In this document: piece by piece, positions 38,295 to 44,306 of the stretch
Numbering within the stretch: position 1 is the stretch's first letter
Layout: every line of letters starts with the position of its first letter
Program-made: the position numbers and the translations under genes
Notes under the pieces: generated by a model
Told to the model about the DNA's origin: nothing
The model's input: only the letters and a program-made list of their open reading frames with translations
The model's database searches: none
Source: a delta proteobacterium ML8_F1
GTDB taxonomy: Bacteria; Bacillota; Clostridia; Peptostreptococcales; Acidaminobacteraceae
DNA: 44,306 bases
Direction: 5' to 3'
Assembly: GCA_002029975.1 (NCBI GenBank)
Contig: LQBE01000054.1
Coordinates: 1 to 44,306 of the forward strand

Positions 38295-39690
38295 AGACGG
38301 ACTCAAGAAAATTGCCTCAGAGCGGCTCATATCCTTTCATATGCCGGGCCATAAAAACGGAAGGCTTGTGTCTTCCTTTTTTGCCAATCCCTTTTTATAT
38401 GACATTACAGAAATTCCCGGGGCGGACAATCTCCATGAACCGAGGGAGATTATCAAAAATACCCAGGAGGCCTTGAGAAGATACTATGGGAGTCAAAAAT
38501 CCTATATTCTGGTAAATGGTTCAACCAGTGGGATTTATGCGGCGGTCATGGCTTCGGCCAGCCCGGGTGAAACGTTGATTGTCTCAAGAGAAAGCCATCG
38601 GAGCATTTACAGCGCTCTGATGCTTGGGGGCATCCAGGCCTCTTATATATATCCCGAAAGTGATGACCATTCCGGCGCCAATCTGGAAGTCACCCTGGAA
38701 AAGGTCAAAGAGGCATTTGAAAAGACTCCCGGGGCCAAGGGCCTTGTGATTACAAGTCCGACGTTTTTGGGAATCCTGAGTCCTGTAAGGGAGATTGCCG
38801 ATTATCTTCATGGACTTGACAAGATTCTGATTGTCGACGAGGCCCATGGCGCCCACCTTAAAATGATGGGTCAGAATCATCAGGGCAGTCTTTGCCAAGG
38901 CGCTGATCTGGTGATTCATTCTCTTCACAAGACCCTGCCGGTGCTGACCCAGGGCTCGGCCCTTCATTTGAATTCCCACCGGGTGGATCAGGACAAACTG
39001 GAGAGCCTCCTCAATATCCACCAGACTTCCTCGCCCTCCTATGTGATTATGGCATCGCTGGACCTGGGACTGAAGCTGATGGAGGAAGAGGGAGATGTCC
39101 TGGGAAAGGCCCTCTTGAATCACATCGATGACTTTAAAACGGCAATGGCCGGGCATCCATACCTTCAGTTGCTGACCCATCCGTCCCAGGACCTGACCCG
39201 GCTGGTTCTCGTGAACCGCAGGGGGAAACGGACGGATTTCAATCGCCTGGAAACCCTGCTGAGAAAAGAATACCGCATCCAGGCAGAGTATTCCTATGAC
39301 AAGGGACTGGTGCTGATTACTGGTATCGCAAATACCCGGGAGGATTTCACAGCTCTCAGTGACGCTTTATGGGCGGTTGATTTTGAGAAACTGATAAATC
39401 CGAGGGATTATGGTACAATTAAGTATATCCGGCCTGACGGCAGGAAAAGTCTGCGGGAGGCTTTTTACTCCAGGCTGACGTGGGTTCCTCTTTCCAAGGC
39501 AGAGGGACTGGCATCGGCTCGAATGATAATTCCCTATCCTCCGGGGATTCCGCTGATTGTACCGGGAGAGGTTTTCTCCGGGGCGGTCATTGAAAGAATC
39601 CATCAGATGATTGCACTTGAGTACAATGTCCTGGGAATCAAAGAAAAAAATCGCCTTGTATCCGTAGCGGTGATTGAGGAGGAAAACTGA
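38284..39690 (+). CDS. Orn/Lys/Arg decarboxylase family protein (YaaO-like)
   Basis: PLP enzyme of 468 aa. SFHMPGHKNGR is the family start, NGSTSGIYAAVMA binds phosphate, VDEAHGAHL is the PLP aspartate region, and Lys216 lies in HSLHKTLPVLTQGSALH. It is the short YaaO/SpeA-like form without the N-terminal wing of the E. coli enzymes. Substrate (Arg, Lys or Orn) is not determined. It sits in the yaaO position before yaaQ-holB. ATG 38284 follows GAGGGTGA; GTG 38278 abuts it. Confidence 0.9.
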   Translation: MRIEDGLKKIASERLISFHMPGHKNGRLVSSFFANPFLYDITEIPGADNLHEPREIIKNTQEALRRYYGSQKSYILVNGSTSGIYAAVMASASPGETLIVSRESHRSIYSALMLGGIQASYIYPESDDHSGANLEVTLEKVKEAFEKTPGAKGLVITSPTFLGILSPVREIADYLHGLDKILIVDEAHGAHLKMMGQNHQGSLCQGADLVIHSLHKTLPVLTQGSALHLNSHRVDQDKLESLLNIHQTSSPSYVIMASLDLGLKLMEEEGDVLGKALLNHIDDFKTAMAGHPYLQLLTHPSQDLTRLVLVNRRGKRTDFNRLETLLRKEYRIQAEYSYDKGLVLITGIANTREDFTALSDALWAVDFEKLINPRDYGTIKYIRPDGRKSLREAFYSRLTWVPLSKAEGLASARMIIPYPPGIPLIVPGEVFSGAVIERIHQMIALEYNVLGIKEKNRLVSVAVIEEEN

Positions 39691-39691
39691 T

Positions 39692-40246
39692 TTGGCTAAA
39701 GAAATTTTCGAGTGGATCAAGTCCATTGTGTTTGCACTGGTCATCGTTCTGATTTTCAATCTGTTTTTTGGAATCACAACAGTTTATAATACGTCAATGG
39801 TTCCCACCCTTGTAGAGGGCGACATGGTGTTTGTCAGTAAAATTGCTGGAATATCCCATGGCGACATCATTACCTTTGAAACGGAAATAACCCTCTCCCA
39901 GGCAGATTTGAATACCCTGAGCCCCATCAAGAGAATTTTTGTCAGTGACGACACCCATAAGAATTTAATTAAAAGAATTATCGGGATGCCTGGAGACAAG
40001 GTGGATATCATTGACGGCAAGGTATTTGTCAATGACCAGCTCATGATTGAGGATTATATCGACTCCGGAACCAACGGCAATACGCATATTGAAGCGGTTC
40101 CTGAGGACAAATTTTTTGTGATGGGCGACAACCGTCTGGTCAGTCTGGATTCCCGAAGTGAAATTATCGGACTCATCGACAAGGAAAAGATTATCGGGGT
40201 TGCAGTATTCAGATTCTGGCCGCTTCTTGAATTCACACTTTTATAG
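39692..40246 (+). CDS. lepB: Type I signal peptidase
   Basis: Signal peptidase of 184 aa with one N-terminal membrane helix (about 9-28). Catalytic Ser35 is in NTSMVPTL and Lys94 in LIKRIIGMPGD; the box MGDNRLVSLDSR is present. The active site faces outside. The start is TTG 39692, with GAGGAGGA about 8 nt upstream; longer in-frame reading enters that site. It lies 1 nt after the decarboxylase gene and occupies the place where tmk is found in B. subtilis. Confidence 0.94.
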   Translation: MAKEIFEWIKSIVFALVIVLIFNLFFGITTVYNTSMVPTLVEGDMVFVSKIAGISHGDIITFETEITLSQADLNTLSPIKRIFVSDDTHKNLIKRIIGMPGDKVDIIDGKVFVNDQLMIEDYIDSGTNGNTHIEAVPEDKFFVMGDNRLVSLDSRSEIIGLIDKEKIIGVAVFRFWPLLEFTLL

Positions 40247-40259
40247 GAGGAGATTTCAA

Positions 40260-40583
40260 ATGAAAATGATTCTGGTAATTGTCCACGACGAAGATTCCCA
40301 TAATTTGATCAGGGAACTCTCCGAGAAGGATTATGGGGTCACGAAACTTTCTTCAACGGGGGGATTTCTGAAAATGGGCAATACAACCCTTTTGATTGGC
40401 GTCCCATCCGAAGAGGTTCAAGGGGTGCTCGACATCATTGAAAAAACCTGCAAAACCCACAAGGAAATGGTCTCGCCGACGCCGATCATGGGGGATACGG
40501 GTTACGTGCCGATTCCCATGGAGGTCAATGTGGGAGGGGCCACTGTGTTTGTTTTGGATGTTTCACAACACCACAAATTCTGA
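40260..40583 (+). CDS. darA: Cyclic di-AMP receptor protein (DarA/PstA, YaaQ)
   Basis: PII-like protein of 107 aa. MKMILVIVHDEDSHNL, then SSTGGFLKMGNTTLLIG, matches the YaaQ/DarA family, which binds cyclic di-AMP. AGGAGGAG overlaps the lepB stop. Neighbour holB begins 11 nt after the stop. Confidence 0.92.
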   Translation: MKMILVIVHDEDSHNLIRELSEKDYGVTKLSSTGGFLKMGNTTLLIGVPSEEVQGVLDIIEKTCKTHKEMVSPTPIMGDTGYVPIPMEVNVGGATVFVLDVSQHHKF

Positions 40584-40594
40584 TGAGGCAAAGG

Positions 40595-41581
40595 ATGTTT
40601 GAGGGAATTTTGGGCCATGAGGCGCAAAAAAATGAGATACTGAAACAAATGGAGGAGCACAAAATCTCCCACGCCTACATTTTCGAGGGGATTTCCGGAA
40701 TTGGGAAGAGTCTTGTAGCAAAATCCTTCGCCAGGGGGATTCTGTGTGATGCTTCCGTGTATGCCTGTGGAGAGTGCCGTTCCTGTCGATTGTACAAGGC
40801 ACAGACCCATCCGGACTACCTGGAAGTCATCGACGAGAAGTCCGTCAAGGTAAAAGATATCCTGGAAGTTTCCGAATTTCTCAGGACGAAACCAATTTTG
40901 AGCCGCTACAAGGTCGTACTGATCAGGGATGCCCATAAAATGACCACGGGAGCCCAGAACAAGCTTCTAAAAATTTTTGAGAATCCTCCGGCATACGTTG
41001 TCATCATTCTTGTAGTGGATAACATGGACCTTGTCCTTGATACGGTCCAGTCCCGGGGATACAGAATATACTTCAAAGAGTTGACCGAAAAAAACATCCA
41101 GGATTTTTTGCAAGTTCACTATCAACTGAGCCAGGAGGAAATGCTTTATAGTGTGAGATTTTCCCAGGGTTCAGTCGCCAGAGCCGCTGCTATTGCCGGG
41201 GCCATGGATACTCAAAACCTGATTGGTTATCCGGAGCGGATATTCAACGCTATTGTCGGGAATGACCCCTATCAGAGCCTGAAACTGCTTCAAGAGGTAT
41301 CCTCCGCCCCTGAATTGATTGAATATTTGTTGACTTGGATTAGAGATATCAGTATATTAAAGGAAAGTCCGGATACTGGGGTTTTCAATGAGAGTCGCCT
41401 GAATGCATTGAGAAGTCATGCTGTTGAATTTGACACCCCGGTTTTGATGAATTTTGCTGAAATTCTTGAGAAGGGAAAACGCATGATAGCCGGAAATATC
41501 AATCCAGTAGTCAGCTTGAACTACTGTTTATTGAAGATACAGGAGGAATATTATGAGTTTAGTCGTAGGCGTGAGATTTAA
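40595..41581 (+). CDS. holB: DNA polymerase III subunit delta'
   Basis: Clamp-loader subunit of 328 aa. Walker-like EGISGIGKS is at about 31-39, a zinc module has Cys51, Cys58, Cys61 and Cys64, and the region LKIFENPP with SRGYR follows (the SRC-type arginine is kept). ATG 40595 is preferred because GAGG precedes it and the protein then starts at MFEGILGHEAQ, like its relatives; the ATG at 40583 overlaps the darA stop (TGATG) and is the alternative. It overlaps ricT by 29 nt. Confidence 0.93.
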   Translation: MFEGILGHEAQKNEILKQMEEHKISHAYIFEGISGIGKSLVAKSFARGILCDASVYACGECRSCRLYKAQTHPDYLEVIDEKSVKVKDILEVSEFLRTKPILSRYKVVLIRDAHKMTTGAQNKLLKIFENPPAYVVIILVVDNMDLVLDTVQSRGYRIYFKELTEKNIQDFLQVHYQLSQEEMLYSVRFSQGSVARAAAIAGAMDTQNLIGYPERIFNAIVGNDPYQSLKLLQEVSSAPELIEYLLTWIRDISILKESPDTGVFNESRLNALRSHAVEFDTPVLMNFAEILEKGKRMIAGNINPVVSLNYCLLKIQEEYYEFSRRREI

Positions 41582-42374
41582 AAAAGCAGGAAAAATCTAT
41601 TATTTTGATCCCAAGGGATTGGATATAAAACCAGATGACCCGGTAATCGTTGAGACTTCCAGAGGTCTCGAGTATGGCAAGGCTGTTATTCCGATAAGGG
41701 AAATTGACGATTCGGATATCATACAGCCCCTCAAAAAAGTCATCCGGAAAAGTACACCGGATGATGACTTGAAAAATACAGAGAACCAGTACAAGCAAAA
41801 GGAAGCCTTTGGAATCTGCCAGGAGAAAATAAAAAAACACCGGCTGGAAATGAAGCTGATTGATGTGGAATATACCTTCGACAACAACAAAATCATCTTT
41901 TATTTCACGGCGGATGGCAGGATTGACTTTAGAGAGCTTGTCAAGGATCTGGCGGGTATTTTCAGGACGCGGATAGAACTCAGACAAATCGGCGTCAGAG
42001 ATGAAGCAAAGATTGTCAATGGCATCGGGCAGTGCGGACTTCCCCTTTGCTGCGCCAACTGGCTGGGCGACTTTCAACCGGTTTCCATAAAAATGGCGAA
42101 GGACCAGAATCTTTCATTGAGTCCGACCAAGATTTCAGGCATCTGCGGTAGGTTGATGTGCTGTTTGAAGTATGAGCATGAAACCTATGTGGAACTCAAG
42201 AAGGGCCTGCCTGAGAAAGGGAAATTCATCAACACGAAAAAAGGCAAGGGAAAAGTCATCGATGTCGATATTTTTTCCCAGAGAGTTCAGATATTATATG
42301 TTTCAGACCAGGACAATGTGGACAATGAGGTTGTGTGGTACTCAAAGGATGAAATCAAAAAGATTAGAAAATAG
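41553..42374 (+). CDS. ricT: RicT/YaaT, PSP1-domain regulatory protein
   Basis: PSP1-domain protein of 273 aa. Six cysteines in two similar clusters (Cys161, 166, 167 in GQCGLPLCCANW and Cys198, 203, 204 in GICGRLMCCLKYE) match YaaT, which in B. subtilis forms the Fe-S containing YaaT-YmcA-YlbF (RicTAF) complex that controls RNase Y. AGGAGG precedes the ATG inside the end of holB. Confidence 0.93.
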   Translation: MSLVVGVRFKKAGKIYYFDPKGLDIKPDDPVIVETSRGLEYGKAVIPIREIDDSDIIQPLKKVIRKSTPDDDLKNTENQYKQKEAFGICQEKIKKHRLEMKLIDVEYTFDNNKIIFYFTADGRIDFRELVKDLAGIFRTRIELRQIGVRDEAKIVNGIGQCGLPLCCANWLGDFQPVSIKMAKDQNLSLSPTKISGICGRLMCCLKYEHETYVELKKGLPEKGKFINTKKGKGKVIDVDIFSQRVQILYVSDQDNVDNEVVWYSKDEIKKIRK

Positions 42375-42401
42375 AGCTTCTCACTGTAGAAGCTTTTTTT
42401 T
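42374..42401 (+). terminator. Attenuator hairpin between ricT and trmN6
   Basis: AGCTTCT (42375-42381) pairs with AGAAGCT (42388-42394) around a 6-nt loop, followed by eight T that run straight into the trmN6 ribosome binding site GGAGG (42402-42406). Confidence 0.75.
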
Positions 42402-42412
42402 GGAGGCATTCA

Positions 42413-43168
42413 ATGACAGAAATTTTCGAGGGTGAGGTTGTCGATGACCTGCAAAGGGACGGCCTTAAAATCATCCAGAATCAGGAGTATTTCAAATTCG
42501 GTATCGACGCCGTACTTTTAAGTTATTTCTTCAGAATCAAAAAAGGTGGCGTTGCAGTGGATTTTGGAACCGGTACGGGAATACTGCCCTTGCTGCTGAG
42601 TGCCAAAACCCAAGCCGGAAAAATTATCGGCGTAGAAATTGACCCGGTCATGGCTGATATGGCCACCCGGAGCGTAGAGATGAACCGCCTTGAAAACCGC
42701 ATCCTCATAAAAAACTGCGATATAAAGACTGTTTCCCTTGAGCTGGGGAGGCATACGGTGGACGCCGTGGTGTGCAATCCCCCCTATTTTAAAATCAGTG
42801 AGGGGATTCAAAACCCCAATCCAAACAAAGCCCTGGCCAGACACGAGGTGCGGGTCACCCTCGAGGATATCATCCGGGAGGCTCAGTTGATTCTAAAGCC
42901 AGGTGGCAACCTCTATATGATTCATCGACCCGGCCGACTGGCAGAGATGATCACCCTTCTCCATGAGTATGGTCTTGAACCCAAGGAGATTCAAATGATC
43001 AGTCCGAAGGTCCACAAGCCACCGAATATGTTTCTGATACGCGCCAACAAGGGAGGCGCCAGGGAACTGAGATTCCTTCCCCACCTTGTTGTCTACAATG
43101 ACCAGGGGGAATTCACCAGGGAAATTCATCAAATCTATAAAGAGGTCAACATAACGGTTTTTAAATAA
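42413..43168 (+). CDS. trmN6: tRNA1(Val) A37 N6-methyltransferase-like (YabB/TrmN6)
   Basis: SAM methyltransferase of 251 aa. VDFGTGTGILPLLLS binds SAM and VCNPPYFK is the N6-adenine NPPY motif. Its place between ricT and rsmI is that of yabB in Bacillus. Substrate assignment rests on family homology to E. coli YfiC. GGAGG lies 6 nt before the ATG. Confidence 0.9.
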   Translation: MTEIFEGEVVDDLQRDGLKIIQNQEYFKFGIDAVLLSYFFRIKKGGVAVDFGTGTGILPLLLSAKTQAGKIIGVEIDPVMADMATRSVEMNRLENRILIKNCDIKTVSLELGRHTVDAVVCNPPYFKISEGIQNPNPNKALARHEVRVTLEDIIREAQLILKPGGNLYMIHRPGRLAEMITLLHEYGLEPKEIQMISPKVHKPPNMFLIRANKGGARELRFLPHLVVYNDQGEFTREIHQIYKEVNITVFK

Positions 43169-43183
43169 TAAGGAGATGGACCA

Positions 43184-44017
43184 ATGGGAAAACTGATACT
43201 CATTCCTACCCCCATCGGCAATTTGCAGGATATCACCTTGAGGGCCCTGAAAACCCTTGAAGAGGTAGACTTGATTGCGGCTGAAGATACGAGACACAGT
43301 CTCAAATTACTCAATCACTTCGGCATTAAAAAGCCGATGATCAGTTATCATCAACATAACCAAAAAAGTGCCGGCGAAAAAATTCTGGCCCTGATAGCCG
43401 AGGGAAAGACCGTGGGTCTTGTCACAGATGCAGGCATGCCCGGGATATCAGATCCCGGGAGTGAAATTGTATCCCAGGGCATTGCTGCAGGAATTGCAAT
43501 CGAGGTGCTTCCCGGACCCTCCGCATTTATCCTGGGACTGGTTCTTTCTGGATTCGATACCAGGGAATTTCACTTCATCGGATTTCTGGAAAGAAAAAAA
43601 AAGGCCAGAGAATCCCAACTCACAGCCATCAAGGCCTTTCCTTTTACCACGGTGCTTTATGAAGCACCCCATCGAATCATGCAGTTGCTGGAGGAACTCC
43701 ATTTTCATATGGGGTCCAGGGAAGTCACCCTGGCCAGAGAACTGACTAAAAAATTCGAGCAGGTGATACGGGGTCCCCTGGATGAAGTTATCAAGAAGAT
43801 GAAGGAGCAGTCTCCAAAGGGTGAATTTGTGGTGGTGATTGCCGGTACTCCCGAAGCCGGGCCTGAGGAATCAGGAATTTCAATCAAGGCAGAGCTCGAA
43901 CTGGAGATGGCATCAGGATATTCGAAAAAGGAAGCCATTGAAAGGGTGGCGGGTCATCGTGGAATTCCCAAAAAAGAGGTCTACAAAGAGGCCATCAAAA
44001 TAAATAAAACCTTGTGA
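43184..44017 (+). CDS. rsmI: 16S rRNA (cytidine1402-2'-O)-methyltransferase
   Basis: Tetrapyrrole-methylase fold enzyme of 277 aa. PTPIGNLQDITLRALK is at the N terminus, EDTRHSLKLL and TDAGMPGISDPG follow, and LPGPSAF is the conserved loop. RsmI with RsmH makes m4Cm1402 in 16S rRNA. AAGGAGATGG precedes the ATG. Last gene of the rightward cluster; a hairpin after the stop is shared with abrB. Confidence 0.96.
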   Translation: MGKLILIPTPIGNLQDITLRALKTLEEVDLIAAEDTRHSLKLLNHFGIKKPMISYHQHNQKSAGEKILALIAEGKTVGLVTDAGMPGISDPGSEIVSQGIAAGIAIEVLPGPSAFILGLVLSGFDTREFHFIGFLERKKKARESQLTAIKAFPFTTVLYEAPHRIMQLLEELHFHMGSREVTLARELTKKFEQVIRGPLDEVIKKMKEQSPKGEFVVVIAGTPEAGPEESGISIKAELELEMASGYSKKEAIERVAGHRGIPKKEVYKEAIKINKTL

Positions 44018-44035
44018 TATGATTCCACAAGGTTT
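44007..44035. terminator. Terminator between rsmI and abrB
   Basis: AAACCTTGTG (44007-44016) pairs with CACAAGGTTT (44026-44035). The T-rich tail is better on the minus strand, so it mainly ends abrB. Confidence 0.75.
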
Positions 44036-44041
44036 GAGTCC

Positions 44042-44287
44042 CTATTTCATGGCTGAAATTTCGGCGAGACAATCAGGACAAATGTTTTTTCCCTTTATAT
44101 TTCTGACACCCTTTGCCTGGCCACAGAAGATACATGCTGGTTCATATTTTTTTAAAATGATGGTGTCTGAATCAACATAAATCTCAAGTGCATCTTTCTC
44201 CCCAATTGAAAGATTTCTTCTGAGTTCGATGGGTAAAACTACCCGACCCAACTCGTCAACTTTTCTGACGATACCGGTTGATTTCAT
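44042..44287 (-). CDS. abrB: AbrB-family transition-state regulator with Cys4 tail
   Basis: Regulator of 81 aa. The N-terminal swapped-hairpin DNA-binding domain is nearly that of Bacillus AbrB (MKSTGIVRKVDELGRVV, then ELRRNLSIGEKDALEIY). The C-terminal part differs: Cys52, Cys55, Cys70 and Cys73 form two CxxC pairs, a likely zinc knuckle seen in clostridial forms. AAGGAGG precedes the ATG. Its promoter lies outside the window. Confidence 0.93.
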   Translation of the reverse strand: MKSTGIVRKVDELGRVVLPIELRRNLSIGEKDALEIYVDSDTIILKKYEPACIFCGQAKGVRNIKGKNICPDCLAEISAMK

Positions 44288-44306
44288 GTGGACCTCCTTT
44301 TTTTTT

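Overview
This window is a replication-origin segment of a low-to-mid GC Gram-positive chromosome, most likely an anaerobic member of the Clostridia. The evidence is a B. subtilis-like gene order on both sides of dnaA, an rsbV-rsbW-sigB cluster directly after gyrA (recalled from Clostridioides-type genomes), a serS T-box, an AbrB with a Cys4 tail, and AGGAGG-type ribosome binding sites with many TTG and GTG starts. I cannot name the species. No tRNA, rRNA, CRISPR array, insertion sequence or prophage was recognised. Nearly all of the window is core genome.

Left arm (1-11700). lplA and lipA (lipoate salvage and synthesis) run rightward and converge on a leftward block. Read in transcription order, the block is rpmH-rnpA-yidD-yidC-jag-mnmE-mnmG-rsmG-noc, then parA-parB and a phzF-like gene. 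It combines ribosome and RNase P components, membrane insertion, tRNA wobble-U modification, 16S rRNA methylation and chromosome segregation. A parS-type site lies on the start codon of the phzF-like gene, about 50 bp past parB. The rpmH promoter is a perfect TTGACA-17-TATAAT.

Origin (11580-13595). DnaA-box clusters flank dnaA. The dnaA-dnaN side carries a GC cluster, a run of CTA trinucleotides (DnaA-trios) and an AT-rich stretch, which together look like a basal unwinding system. Rightward, dnaN-yaaA-recF-gyrB-gyrA are tightly packed. GyrA has Gln83 and Asn87 at the two main quinolone-contact positions.

Middle (20460-31560). This holds rsbV-rsbW-sigB (partner-switching sigma factor), trpS on the other strand, a DEAD-box RNA helicase with a DbpA-type RNA-binding tail, a small winged-helix gene divergent from an sdpR-sdpI pair with a 22-bp palindromic operator, a GntR/FCD regulator followed by nadA-nadB-nadC (de novo NAD), a small omega-like protein, murI, and a small protein resembling sigma region 4.

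Right arm (31560-44306). This holds a serine T-box leader and serS, an M3 oligopeptidase, glnS (glutaminyl-tRNA synthetase, not universal in Firmicutes), a leftward aspartate-family aminotransferase, and then a variant of the Bacillus yaaO-tmk-yaaQ-holB-yaaT-yabB-rsmI-abrB neighbourhood. In this version a membrane protein gene precedes the yaaO-like decarboxylase, a type I signal peptidase occupies the tmk position, and yaaR and yabA are absent.

No clearly undescribed system is visible. The points most worth a second look are the parS/start-codon overlap, the GyrA substitutions, the Noc-like ParB paralogue without a membrane helix, the terminator hairpins that abut ribosome binding sites inside operons, the orphan SdpR/SdpI pair, and the two small RNA-polymerase-subunit-like ORFs.
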